From assembly GCA_023213395.1 (NCBI GenBank), contig CM041465.1, forward strand, positions 212,667,741 to 212,731,740: a stretch of DNA of 64,000 nt, read 5' to 3'. This stretch comes from Cycas panzhihuaensis (lineage: Eukaryota > Cycadophyta). Shown here piece by piece: positions 34,381 to 44,990 of this stretch (the first letter of the stretch is position 1; each line of letters begins with the position of its first letter). Below the pieces are notes generated by a model. It searched no databases. It was not told where the DNA came from and saw nothing but the letters and a program-made list of their open reading frames with translations. The position numbers were made by a program, and so were the translations under genes.

Positions 34381-34925
34381 GGCAGGCAGCAGTGCAAGTG
34401 TTGAGATACCTTAAGATGACCAACAAATATAGTTTATTGTATGAACCTAATTCAGACTTCAAGCTTTATGTATACACATACTTATACTTTGTAGGAGATA
34501 AAGATATAGCAAGATCTACATCTGGGTATATAACGTTTGTTGGAATAGCACCAATATCATGGAGATCCAGATGGCAGAAGATAGTTACAGATTCAAGCTA
34601 GAAATTTGAATACATTCTTTATCGAGACCAGTAAAGAGGTGATATGGCTGAGAAAATTATTGGAAACATTAAATATCACCCAAACAAGTCCTACAAGTCT
34701 TCATGTAGATAATTAATCAATAATCTGCATGGTGAACAATCCTGTATTTCATGATCGTACCAAACACATAAGTATAAAAGTCCACAGGATTAGAGAACTT
34801 GTTTATGACAGCATAATTCAATTAGATTACTGCCACACAGTAGATCAAGTAGACGATATCTTCACCAAACTGCTATAAAGGGTGAAGTTTGAATAGTTCT
34901 GAAGGTAGCTTGGCCTTAGGGCCTC
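34381..34925 (+). pseudogene. E3 RNase H pseudogene
   Basis: HWQAAVQVLRYLKMTNKYSL, LYVYTYLYFVGDKDIARSTS, GYITFVGIAPISWRSRWQKI and then frame-shifted pieces ending VHRIRELVYDSIIQLDY, TVDQVDDIFTKLL. Copia RNase H normally reads 'GY.DADWA' and 'S.KQ..VA.SS.EAE'; here the first Asp has become Thr, the KQK is KI, and a stop falls at the Glu-Ala-Glu region. Dead. Confidence 0.8.
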
Positions 34926-35373
34926 CATCTTTGATTGATCAAAGAAGATGGCAACAGGATCATCATACTCTATTCTATTTGTGAAAACCCCTTATGGGTG
35001 CAGAAGAATAAGAGTAAGTCTCTGCTCTATCCTCTTTGTGAAAACCCCATGTGGGCATGGAAGGATAAGGGTTATACTTGTTTTGAAAAATTAAAACCTA
35101 TGAAAACCCAAAAGGGCATAGGGGATGACCAAATAGTATATGGAGACTTAGCAGATTAAGCTGCATATTTAAGCTGCTTGGCTATCAAGCTATATCAAAG
35201 AGCCACCTTAGCTATTTTGATTTATAAAAGGGGCTATAGATCTTAGAAAGTTCGTGGGCTTTTATTCCCCATGAGGGTTTTCCCACAAAAGTGTCATTTA
35301 GAATTTCAATATAATAATGAGGCTCAAATGAGACCTCATAGAATAGATTTCCTGAAAATGACCTTCCACCATT
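34926..35373 (+). other. E3 3' untranslated region with degenerate 60 bp repeats
   Basis: GTGAAAACCCC recurs near 34981 and 35038 and as TGAAAACCC at 35101, each followed by (T)ATGGG or (T)GTGGGC and AAGGATAAG-like sequence, so three worn copies of a 57-62 bp unit. CCCCATGAGGGTTTTCCC near 35266 is the same theme. The frame 34935-35159 across them is incidental. Confidence 0.6.
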
Positions 35374-35383
35374 AAGGGGGGGA
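35374..35383 (+). other. E3 polypurine tract
   Basis: AAGGGGGGGA directly before the 3' LTR. Confidence 0.85.
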
Positions 35384-35384
35384 T

Positions 35385-35696
35385 TAAAAGAGATTAATGT
35401 ATCAAGTTTATTTGTGTAGATTAATTATGTGACCTTAGGATATATTATTAGCATTAGTCTCTTAATGAAATATACTTTATGTATATTTAGATGTGATTTT
35501 GGGTTTATGTCATTATGTGGGAAAATCCTAACCCTAATGCTCACCCTCAATAATAAAAGGTGAAATCTCAAGGAAGGAGTCATTATTCATTCTCACCTTC
35601 AAGCTTGCTCTTATATATTGTTTCATCTTCTTTTTCATTCTCCATTGCCATTATATGCATGTGAGTGATTTATCTCCTAGATCTATCATTCCTTCA
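35385..35696 (+). repeat. E3 3' LTR
   Basis: 312 bp partner of 21593-21904. The terminal TG has decayed to TA (TAAAAGAGATTAATG); the end is CCTTCA. It is followed by the CCAGA target copy (35697-35701). Confidence 0.9.
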
Positions 35697-35701
35697 CCAG
35701 A

Positions 35702-36440
35702 ATAATGGGAAGGAGTGGTGAGAAGATATAAGAAGGGATTTTGTATGAATTAGGGATAATATATAGTGGATAGTATATGCCTCTAGCTATTAAGGATTAG
35801 TAGATTAGGGATAGAGGGATTCTCTTATAGCTCTATCTTAATATGTTGGCTTAATTATCATATCCCTTTAATAAGACTAAGAGGAGCACTAAGGGAGTTG
35901 ATTGTTATGGATCTAGGGATGAACAAGTGGTATATGAGAGTGAGGATTCATAATAGGATAGCTATTATACAGAGAAGTACATATAGTCTTTTACTAAGTA
36001 GGGTGACCAGGAGATAACTAATAGAGGATGCACATATAGGATTGTCAATGTATACTAATAATGAGGTAGATGTAGTAGAGAGATAAGTAATAGAAGAGGC
36101 TCCTATCACTAGTAGATGAAGAGGGAGAGGTAGAGAGGGAGGAGGCAAAGAAGAGAGAGGTGACAGAAGTAGTGGTGAGATGGATCAATGAGGGAGGGGA
36201 GGGGCATCGACTAATAGAGATGAGGGACAGAGTCGATAAGTGTTAGAGAGAGTAAGTGGAGTACCAGGTGGAGATAGAGGGGTCTCCATACAGAGCATGG
36301 AGCTAGGCTTAATAGATGAACAAGGATAAGGAAGAGGGAGTAGACTAAGAGTGGGAGAGCCTACAAGAGAAGGAGATCTACAGGTGGAGAAGGAGATGAT
36401 AATAGAGCTAGTAGGAGGAGATGAGCAAGGAGGTACATCG
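35702..36440 (+). pseudogene. Purine-rich coding relic, right half (continues 21587)
   Basis: Strongly G/A-rich plus strand. In one frame it reads IEEAPITSR-stop-RGRGREGGGK, ERVSGVPGGDRGVSIQSMEL and LVGGDEQGGTSVN before a TAA at about 36445. Gly/Arg/Glu-rich tails of this kind end many PMD-like genes, and the tail of the PMD gene at 46611-48474 has similar composition. With 21090-21587 it forms a relic of at least 1.2 kb. Only the composition and continuity are firm. Confidence 0.3.
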
Positions 36441-36537
36441 GTTAATTAGTTTTATATACATTAAGTTATATTTTATTTTTGATTATGTATTTTTTTTCTA
36501 GGAGATTGATCATGACTTATATATTTTCATTAGATAA

Positions 36538-36834
36538 TAAAATGGGTTAATATCATAAGGTCATTACATTAGTTAATTATTTTCAAAAATGGTCTTAAGT
36601 AAACTTTAAATTAGATTACTTAAGTGAAATGCACTTTCATGTGCATTATGTATAATTTCATTTCACCTAACTCTAATGCTCCCTCTCTCAATATAAAAGT
36701 AAAATCTCAATAGAGGAGGCTCATTCTTACTTCCTTATTTTGTGAGAGCTACTCTCTTTTTATTAAGCTCTCTTGCTCTCATATTTACTTTTGTGTTTAG
36801 TATATAGAGATGAAGGATAGATCCACCATTTTCA
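36538..36834 (+). repeat. E5 5' LTR (copia, relative of E3 LTR)
   Basis: TAAAATGGGTTAATATC... to ...CCACCATTTTCA, 297 bp. It aligns along its length with the E3 LTR: GGTTAAT.TCA, GAAATGCACTTTCATGTGCAT, CTCTAATGCTC and CAATATAAAAG. CAATATAAAAGTAAAATC is a good TATA region. A primer site follows. The 3' LTR, if present, lies beyond the window. Confidence 0.75.
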
Positions 36835-36836
36835 TA

Positions 36837-36848
36837 TGGTATTAGAGC
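36837..36848 (+). other. E5 primer-binding site
   Basis: TGGTATTAGAGC, the Met-tRNA primer site with one C-to-T change, two bases after the LTR, as in E3. Confidence 0.8.
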
Positions 36849-37893
36849 TTACTTCTTTCATATTCCTTACTTACACTTGTAATGGAGCCATCACTTCCTT
36901 CTACCCCACAATCCATGTGATGAAGGAGATTGTGAAAGTGGATTTAGAAATATTTTCAAGTGTTATCATAGCATATTTAGTATTATTTGCTTTCTCTTTC
37001 TCTTTTGTTGATTTGGAAGCATAATATAAGGAGTTATAAGGCCTAAGGATTCCAATCATTTGGTAGCCATTTATTCTATCTCATTCTTCTTTTCTTTCCC
37101 CTCATTTTGTTTATTTAATAAGGGGAAATGCTATTGAAATATTTCTAGCTTTTAGAAGAATGATTCTAAGGGGAGGTTCTACCCTTTTTTCTTAAAGAAT
37201 TTAGAGCTATTTAAAATATCCATCATTATATGCTCTTACCTTGCCCATATTAGGATCTTGGTGATAAAAAAATGATGGAAATTTCATATGGTATCATGTA
37301 TTAATAAGATATTAGCAAGCTAAAATTTTTGCAAAAATAAAATTTGTTTATTAACTTTCATAAGTCTGCAAAATATTCTATAGAGCTCTAATTGATCTGA
37401 TTCTAATTGCTAAAAATGAGGCTTTGAGTCTAGTTTCTAGTATAAATATTGACACCTAATTTTGTTATTATATGATAAAGTTATTACTACTTTAGTGAAT
37501 AACAGTTATTTTTAGTAAGAATTTTAGAAAAATATATTTTACCAAGTTTATAGGACTACCAAAAATTTTTCAGAACTCATTTGGACCTAATTCTACTTCA
37601 TAAAGATGAAGCTCTAAGTCTAATTTTCAATGCAAAAACTAGAACTCAATTTTGTTATCGTAGGAGAAAGTTATTTCTATTTTAGTAAAGTCTACTTTTT
37701 TTGTATTGAAAAAAAAAAAGTGAAGAAATTTTCTTCCTTCTTTTTATAATTCTTAAAATCCCATTGTAAAGTAAATAAAAAAACACCTAGATCAGAGTAA
37801 TATCTAGTGTCCTCACTCACTTATCAATATTACATTTTAGCAATCTAAAATCACTTCAAGCAAGTACTTTAAAAACACTCTAAGTAAGCATTC
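36849..37893 (+). other. E5 leader, no gene
   Basis: AT-rich and closed in all frames, ending in TAAGCATTC just before the E6 LTR. Two short stretches repeat the theme AATTTTGTTAT..TA(T/G)GA(T/G)AAAGTTATT (37459-37486 and 37651-37679), about 190 bp apart. Confidence 0.5.
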
Positions 37894-38394
37894 TGTTTCC
37901 CAGCTACCAGGAATGGATATAGACAGGTTGACTCAGGTAAGCACAGGTATACTTCTCCCTTTTCACTTTTATTGTTTCTTTGGAAATGTTGGCAGAAGTA
38001 TTGCCTCATTGCATGACTGACTGCTTCATTTGTATGATCACCTCGCATCCATTTGGCTTGATCATACTGCTTGTCATATTGTGAGCCTATGAAGACCAGT
38101 GGGACTGAGATTTCCACAAGGTAGGCATCCCCATGCCACTCTACGACCCTCTGTGTTATCTCCACATCGCCTCAAACCTCATTTGATTTATATGACCCAT
38201 TCATCCCCTGACCTCGCATCCTTATCACCTTGTTTCTGGGAACTTTAGCCCTTGATGCATCTTTTCGCCTTATTCACATGTTTTTTGGACTGTCCTAGCC
38301 ACCTGGACAAGAGGGCCAGCCCCTCCCAGGCCTACCACATCACCTTCTAAGGCTCTCAGAACCTAGATTATTGCCATTTTGGCTTTCTAGTCCT

Positions 38395-38465
38395 GCACCG
38401 TTGTAAACTAAATGGTATCGCAAAGTTTATCGCGGTACCACGAAGTTTACTGTGGTGTGACTATT
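38395..38465 (+). promoter_or_regulatory. E6 LTR upstream module: about 20 bp repeats GGTA(C/T)C.CGAAGTTT
   Basis: ATGGTATCGCAAAGTTTATC, GCGGTACCACGAAGTTTACT and GTGGTGTGACTATTGC are three head-to-tail variants, about 120 bp upstream of the TATA box. The equivalent E7 modules are at 39950-40018 and 50918-50968. A plausible enhancer array, by position and conservation only. Confidence 0.45.
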
Positions 38466-38518
38466 GCAAGTTATTTTTTAAAAATTGCCATGGCAATTCT
38501 TAATTTTTTCATGGAATT

Positions 38519-38592
38519 GCCACGTGGCCTCGCACCCAGCTTAGCCCTATTTGTGCCCTATTCGCTTGTTTAGGGTTGAGATGGGTATAAAT
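38519..38592 (+). promoter_or_regulatory. E6 LTR core promoter: G-box, telo-box, TATA
   Basis: GCCACGTGGC (38519-38528) is a palindromic G-box; TTTAGGGTT (38569-38577) is a telo-box; TATAAAT (38586-38592) is the TATA box. The same order exists in the E7 LTRs, where the G-box has decayed to CACATGG by C-to-T change. Transcription of E6 would start about 30 bp after the TATA box. Confidence 0.65.
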
Positions 38593-39445
38593 CCTAAAAC
38601 CATCATCATTTTACTTCTCTTAGATCTTTTTTTCCTCTTTAACTCAACTTCCTCCTGCTGCAGTTTCTACTCTTTCTTTTTTCCTTCCACAGGTGCATCT
38701 GTAGGCTTGCGTTTCTTGCAGCTCCAGTCTAGGATCTGCCTGCAATGACCCTTCTCCATAGTAGGAAGCTCCTCTTCAAGCACTCTTGAGCAAGTGTTGT
38801 GCAGTTCTCTTCCAAATACGCCCCAACAAATGTCTCATACGACTACCCTTAGGGAAACCTCCTGCAAAACCCTACAGGATCTCTTCTTCTTCGTTGGTTG
38901 CAGGGGCAAATCTGCCCTAGACTTAGCCCAGCATGTACTGTAAGTCCTATTTTCAGTTTTTTGTGAGTATTATTTCCATATTACCCTTATATTCAAGTGT
39001 GTTTGCTTACTTTCTTCCTATTTCACTGTAGTAGACATTGTTTCCTCTAAGTTTAGCCTTGTATCTCTAGGTCTTCACCTTTTCTCCACTAGTTTTAATC
39101 AAGAAAGTAGCGGGAGAAGATCCATAAAGGCTGGGCGAAGGGAGTAAGACAGGATCTGTCCCAACTTAGGCCTACTCCCCAAGGGCAACCCCCTTCCCAC
39201 CTTTCTTCTCCTGCTCTCATGCTTCTCTTGGGTTAATTAGGAGAAGGTGAAGCTTAGGCCTACGCTGGATTATCAACATATGCAGCCCTTGCTGCACTGA
39301 TTCTAGGCCTGCACGCCTCCCTTTTGGACCCCCATAGTATCCCCAACATTGCTTAGCACCCTTTAGAGTTATTGGGTAGGGTTTGTGTGATGGATCGCTA
39401 CCCATAGCAACCTCATTGCCTTGTTGCCTCCCTAACATCTTGCTA

Positions 39446-39450
39446 CACAT
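39446..39450. other. Target-site duplication of E7, left copy (CACAT)
   Basis: CACAT before the E7 5' LTR and again at 53019-53023 after the 3' LTR. Confidence 0.9.
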
Positions 39451-42051
39451 TATTTCTGAGCTACCGGGAATGGATTTGAGACAAGTCGACATAGGTAAGC
39501 TCAGGTATATATTTCTCACTCCCATCCTCACTTTTGCTTGGTCAAGGTTGCTTAGTGTACTGTTTGACGTATGCTTACCTATCATTTGTGTGATCGCATT
39601 ACTTTCATGCTTGATCACATTGCTTGTGCCTACTGTGCACCATTCAGCCTATGATGAGCCACCATGGGGCACTCCTCAAAGAGTCATACACCCCATATGG
39701 CACTTAGCTACCCACAACACCTCCACAGCCCCCTAAACATCATTATCAGTCACGTTTTGCTCACGACAATAATCCTGTCTCTACTTTGATCCCTTTCTAA
39801 GTGTGATAGGACCCTCTATTGAGACTCGTTTCTTTCTTTTGGCCACCTATCAACCACTTGGGCAGGAGTTTCCAGCCTGCCCAGCCTCAGCATACCCCAC
39901 TATTTGATCCTAGGCCCTGTTTCTGCCTTAATTTTGAGTTTCAGGCCCGCACCGCTATAAATTTAGTGGTACTGTGAAGTTTGTCATGGCACCATGATCT
40001 TTGCTATGGTGTGATTGTCTAACTTCATTTTTTTAAATAGCCGCAGCAATTCCTGCACTTTTTGTGGAATTGCCACATGGCATCCTTGCATACTCATCCC
40101 CTTTGTAACCCTAAATGCTCATTTAGGGTTAGGGAGAATATAAAACCCAAAAAGAAAGCCATTTATCCTTCTTCTTCATTCATTTTTTTGGCTCTACTCC
40201 AACTCTCTCTCTAGAACTTTCACAGGATCTACTATCTGGCTCTGGTTCTCCTTCCACAGGATATCTGATGCATCTCAGGCCTTGCTCCAGCAGCTCAGGC
40301 TCCCTTTTTTGCAGGTCTACATCGTGGAGGAAGAATACTTACAGCATCTCAGCAACCAATCTCCAAGATCCCAGATTTGCATCCACGTTTACCTCCTCTT
40401 CAGCTCAGGCTTGAAAAGTCTATCCGCATGTGCTTTTCCTCCGATTTCAGCGTAATCAAGCCCCTTCTTTCTGCTACAAGGTACCCCTTTAATGGTCCTT
40501 TAAGTTTCATGTTTTTCTTCTTTCTTTTATGAGTAGTGTTGAGTTATTCCTAGCTCCTATCTTTGCATTCCATAGGAGCTTGCCTATTGCTCCTTATTTT
40601 ACAGTGGACCCCCTCTCTTTTCCTGCAAGCTCACTCAAAGGTGGCTGTGCATGAGGGCTAAACAAGGATAGATGAAGGGAGAAAGAAAGGATCAGTCCCC
40701 TTGTTGGCCTTCTCCTTAAGGGTTCAACCCTTCCCTTCTTTCCTCTTTCACTTCATGCCTCCCTTGGAGCTGGGCCAGGGATATTGAGAGCTTATTTCTA
40801 GTTCTAAAACAGCATTGATAGCCCCTTGCCACGCTGGTTTCAGACCTGCACTTATAGGTTTTGGGCATCACATAAGCCCCCAAACCTGTCCCAGTTGGTT
40901 TTTGACCCTTAACTTATTCCAACCTGATGATTTGTTGCCCATAGCACTTCGTCTCTTAGGTTTATTTGTACACCTTTTTACTAGTTTATTTCCTCCTTGT
41001 TTGATGTCCCGTACAGTCATTACACTCTATTTTTTCCCCCTTTGAGGGTATGTGGAGGTACTTGTGGGTGAGTTGGCCATTCTGAGGCTAACTTCTTCAT
41101 CTTGGTCACCATTTGGTGTTGCTTTGGTTTGAGTCTTGCTTAGAGTTTTTGGAGTAGAATGTTATATTTCTTTAGCTTGATTTATTATCAGTTTCTTGTA
41201 TTCATATAGATATATTAGGCGTATTAGGCAGCCCCCTCTTCTAGGAGGGAGAAACTCTTGTTTTATGCTTGATAGGTTTGCGGTAACGAAAATACGAAGG
41301 AGGCGAACTTCTTGACAAGTTAGTCTCTAGTTAGTAGTATTTTCGTTTTCTTTCGTTCCTCTTTTTATTGCTTTGCTTTCACATGATTGGGAAATGTAAG
41401 ATAGCCCCTCGTCCACTCACGGCAACCATTGTCGGCTAGCCTCTCACCTGCGTGGTAAGTTTGAGTGGGTGAGCATGTAAAGAGTAGAAGATCGCAACAT
41501 CCCAACCATGCTACTGTTTCCAGGTATTCCTTGTCCCTTTTTTTATCCTTTTCCGTAATGTTTCTTTTATGCACATGTGGCATGCTAAAAACACATAGGA
41601 AATGAAAAAGGAAAGAACTCATTCTTGCATTTATGCATCTTTTTATAGTTGTTTATACTGCATGTAGATAGGTTTTAGGTGTGAGCCATACATTCCTCAC
41701 CCCCCATCTAGCCCGCACGTAGGACCTCGTATTTTACATATTCTCTCACACGTTGCCTTCTCCCTTTCGTGAGAAGGCACGACTCCTTAGAGTCCCTCTT
41801 CCTCTTCCCAGCCATCCAAGGGGTAGGAGGGCCTCTTCTTTTGGGATGATCCAAGGCCTTGCCTTGCGTCCTTTCCTGAAGATTGTCCTAAGGTAATTGG
41901 GCACCATCCGTGGGTCATGAATCCACACTCCGGCGTATGGACGCCCTGCGTGGTGTTCCTTCTTGCTGATAAGGTCCTATTTATAGCCAATCACACCATA
42001 GTTCGTTACACCCTTCTAAGCATAGAAGACCATCATCTAGACACGATTCCA
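39451..42051 (+). repeat. E7 5' LTR
   Basis: 2,601 bp. The terminal TG has decayed (TATTTCTGAGCTACCGGG where the 3' LTR has TGTTTCCCAGCTACG). It ends ACACGATTCCA. It is colinear with 50420-53018 throughout. Frames inside it (for example 40815-41045 and 39383-39736) are incidental. Confidence 0.9.
39950..40145 (+). promoter_or_regulatory. E7 5' LTR promoter: repeat module, inverted telo-box pair, TATA
   Basis: The module at 39950-40018 has three GGTAC/GGCACC..GAAGTTTG-type units. AACCCTAAA (40107-40115) and TTTAGGGTT (40122-40130) form a perfect 9 bp inverted repeat around a 6 bp loop; TTAGGG follows, then TATAAAA (40139-40145). Telo-boxes of this kind lie near TATA boxes in many plant housekeeping promoters. 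Confidence 0.7.
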
Positions 42052-42052
42052 C

Positions 42053-42072
42053 TAGCGACCGTAATGGGGACC
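42053..42072 (+). other. E7 primer-binding site
   Basis: TAGCGACCGTAATGGGGACC, one base after the LTR end. The same position in E6 (54234) has TAGCAACCATACTAGGGATC. Both look like decayed forms of the TGGCGAC...GGGGA primer type I associate with Tat elements, with TGG now TAG. The tRNA was not determined. Confidence 0.6.
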
Positions 42073-42310
42073 TGCTAGTAAGAGAGCTAGTCTCGCTTCT
42101 CTTCCTGTTGGTGTTATTATTTTCCAGTAATCTTCCTTATTTTTCCTTTCCATTGGGCAGCCCCCAACGCGTGCTTCATACTCCCTTTTCTTCTAACAAC
42201 TTTAGCAAAGATGTTGTATGCGACATTTTTTATATCATTTACGAGGTTTTTCACCTTTGTTAGAAGATCCTTCATATCACCTACTTCCATTGTCAGAATC
42301 TGATTCGACA
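42073..42310 (+). other. E7 leader with hairpin over the gag start
   Basis: It is similar to the E6 leader (54254-54492). CCATTGTC (42287-42294) and GACAATGG (42307-42314) are perfect inverted repeats, and the second contains the gag ATG, so a hairpin could hide the start codon. The E6 copy has lost the left arm. Confidence 0.5.
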
Positions 42311-44990
42311 ATGGAGGGCTATCCTTTTGACTAGATGTATCATGCCTTCACCTCGGGAACTCACAAGTTCCCTGTGTCTATTCCAGGATCCACCCAAGAG
42401 GGTGACGATCCTATCTATTACCCGGGTGACCAACATCACCCCATCGACATCCATCCTTCTACCCATGTAGTAGAAGACCCGTCTTCTCTTGAGGTTCACC
42501 CTTCACTTGGTGATTCTTATGAGGAGCACCCTGAGCGGTTCACGTCATTCGAGGTCCCGTCAACCTCTTATGGTCACGTGGATACCCCTCCTGCCGACGT
42601 GATTAAGGCTATTAGTGAGTGTTTGTGAGCGACTCGCCTTCAATCGCATCCCAGGTGGTTTGAAGATGTCCTACATGGTAGGGCATCCTGTTTATCCACT
42701 CCTTTACCAACTTCTTCATCTGTACCTACCCCTCCTGCTACCAGTAACCCTTTCATTCCTGCACATTTATCTCGCTCCTTTCCTACACCTACCGTGAGGA
42801 TGAATGTTGCACCTTCCTTTCCTCGCCAGGGTCCTAGCTCTTCAGGGCCCTCTCGTGGTATGTCGTTCCCTCAGTTGGGGGTTAGCATACCCTTTCCTAG
42901 TCAGGCTAATGCACCATCCCCTAATGTGGTGAATGTGTTCCCTAGTAGGCCTATGAGTGCTACTAGCTCTTTAGCCACTAATCATGTGGGACCCACTCCC
43001 ACATATTCCAAAAACCAAACTGTTGGTCCTTCCTTTTACATACCCCCAGGGTACACTTCTCAACCTTGGGGGCATGATAAAGGGAACCACCTCCCAGCTT
43101 ATAGGGTGGACCTGCTACACCCATATAGGATTGCACCACCTACGCGTAGCCCATATGGGCAAAACCCGGTTCCACACCCTTTTTTTCCACCATTTAGCAT
43201 GGCCCATTTCATTGCACCTTCCCAAAGGAACCTAACCCCCTTTCAAGGTGCTTATCCTCAAACCCTCTTTCAGCAAGGGGCGTTTCCTCAAGGAGGGATA
43301 GGTTTGCCACCCCCATCCATTCCTTGCTCACTACCTACTACATCTTTCATTGATCCTACAGTCTAGGCAAGGGCACGTCCCTTCATGGACTATAGGTCGA
43401 CACCACTATTTATTAAGGCATTAAGAACTAATCTGCCGCCTCATCCTCTCGAAGTTCCTAAATTTGACAGAACTTCTTTGCAAGACCTAGCAGAACACAT
43501 GCATTATTTTTCTATGGTATGTATAGATTACTGGGCTTACGACCACATATTGATGAAGTTATTTCCATGATCTTTGCAGGGCGATGCCCTTAAATGGTTT
43601 TATCGCCTCCCTACCCACTCTATCTTTTCATTCCAGTAATTGGTAGATGAATTCATTAACTACTTTGATGTAGCCCGTCCATTTGAGAGCATAATGAAAT
43701 CTCTCCTTTCGCTCAAATAAGGTCATGATGAAATGAATCGTGACTTTGTAAGACAATTCCATGACCTTCTTCACTCCACTAAGGCCACGTTACCCAAGGA
43801 GCTGAAGAGGGATCTTTTCGTTAATGCACTTCACCCCAAAGTACATGTGGAAGTCCTTAAAATGGGGGCAACCACATGTGACTCTGCGATTGCAAAGTGT
43901 TTAGCATTAGAGGCTATTAAGATCCAAGCCGAACTCAAGAGGCCTCTTAAGCCCTCACAACGTTGTGAGGCACCTCCCTCAACCAAGGAAACTAAACCTT
44001 CACAACCTGCCAGGTCTACTTCTCACTCGACTGAGAAGACTTTAGACCCCCTTACTTCTACCATATGCTCATTCGAGCGTATGATGAAGGAGCTTAAACT
44101 CCAAGCCCCTTCATCGCCAACCTCCAACAAACAAATTCAATAGGCTTCTCAAGCCACTCCCCCCAAAGGGGGTAGTACCCAACCTTCTCAAGCAAGGAAA
44201 GCCAATCCTTCTCTTGAGAAGAAGTGGTGTTCCGTCCACGGGGTGTGCTTCCATGATGACTCGTGTTGTCGGGTACAACACCCTTGTGATTCCTTACAAT
44301 ACAATTCATCTCCCAGACGGGCCTTGAGGCCCAATCTCGATTAACCCATCCATAAGGATCCGTTTCCCAAACATGGGGAGCATGATTGCAGTACTCAGCA
44401 AAGAAACAACCAAAACCAGGGTAGATCCCCTAATTCTCGCCCTTTGCATGGTAGAGGGAAGGGTACGCGAGAATTAGCATCCTCCTCACGTTCCCCTAAC
44501 CACTGCGCTCCTTCGCCTTTGCGATCCTATGATAAGGGAAAGAAGGTTGTCCAATTGCTTGAGACCACTCTGTTGTATGCCTTAACTTGGTCTCAAGCCA
44601 CTAAAGAGGTAGTCGGCGCCTCTTCATCCACATCTCACCTTGATCCTCTTCTAGAAACTTCTCTTCTAAAATCCCCTGTGCTACCTAAGACTATTCCTGT
44701 ATGCCCTGGCCATTATGATTTTTGAAGGGCGCTCACCCAACCTACGAAGGAGAATCCCTTCTCTATCATTGATGAGCTCCACATCGTCGCTGCGGGGATG
44801 TCCTTGATGGATGTCTTGAGAAGCTACCCTACGCAACGTGCTCTTCTTCTTGAAGCTCATGGCCAACAAGATGCTTCCATCCATGCTGTGGATGCTACCT
44901 CCCATGGATCACCTGTCATCACAATTGATCCCAGAGATCTCCCATCTCCCAGTAAGTGGGAGAAGCTTTTGCATTACCCATTCATCATTA
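42311..44990 (+). pseudogene. E7 gag pseudogene (Tat-type)
   Basis: Start at ATG 42311 (MEGYPFD then TAG). A Ser/Pro-rich N-terminal half follows (PSSSGPSRGMSFPQLGVSIP), then the capsid domain from 43390: MDYRSTPLFIKALRTNLPP, PEVPKFDRTS, IDYWAYDHILMKLFP-stop, GDALKWFYRLPTHSIFSFQ, RDFVRQFHDLLHSTKATLP. The zinc finger at about 44224-44270 is KKWCSVHGVCFHDDSCC, a CX2HX4HX4C form. About nine stops in roughly 890 codons, most at Trp/Gln/Arg-type codons, but otherwise the frame is well kept. It is closely parallel to E6 gag at 54493. Confidence 0.88.

Larger units (their letters stand above)
21593..35696 (+). mobile_element. E3: complete Ty1/copia retrotransposon with nested E4
   Basis: Bounded by LTRs at 21593-21904 and 35385-35696, flanked by CCAGA on both sides, with a Met-tRNA primer site and a purine tract before the 3' LTR. 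The order gag, protease, integrase, reverse transcriptase, RNase H is the copia order. E4 (26802-33232) lies between integrase and reverse transcriptase. Without E4 and its extra 5 bp target copy, E3 is about 7.67 kb. By eye the two LTRs differ at about 25 of 312 positions, nearly all transitions, so this is an old insertion. Every coding domain has stops. Confidence 0.93.
36538..37893 (+). mobile_element. E5: 5' end of a Ty1/copia element interrupted by E6
   Basis: LTR (36538-36834), primer site and about 1.05 kb of AT-rich leader. The leader is cut at 37893 by the start of E6, so the rest of E5 should lie beyond the right end of the window, after E6. No coding sequence of E5 is present here. 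Confidence 0.7.
37894..39450 (+). repeat. E6 5' LTR, first part (split by E7)
   Basis: 1,557 bp. It is a diverged relative of the E7 LTR, matching along its length: TGTTTCCCAGCTACCAGGAATGGA at the start, the GGTACC..CGAAGTTT module, the TTTAGGGTT telo-box and TATA, and AAGGCTGGGCGAAGGGAG near 39140. It ends in CACAT, the E7 target, and continues at 53024. Confidence 0.85.

Noticed and set aside
34935-35159. 74-codon frame with repeated CENP(L/M)W motifs
   Set aside because: Produced by the 60 bp 3' UTR repeats of E3; it lies after the RNase H end and before the polypurine tract.
39217-39736. Frames of 117-133 codons on both strands in the E6/E7 LTRs
   Set aside because: They lie inside LTR sequence, and the same short frames recur at 50439-50735 because the LTR is repeated; no domain is seen.
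41894-41915. TTGGGCACCATCCGTGGGTC as the E7 primer site
   Set aside because: It resembles a gypsy primer site, but the copy at about 52862 is still inside sequence shared by both LTRs; the LTR ends, fixed by the CACAT duplication, lie about 155 bp further on.
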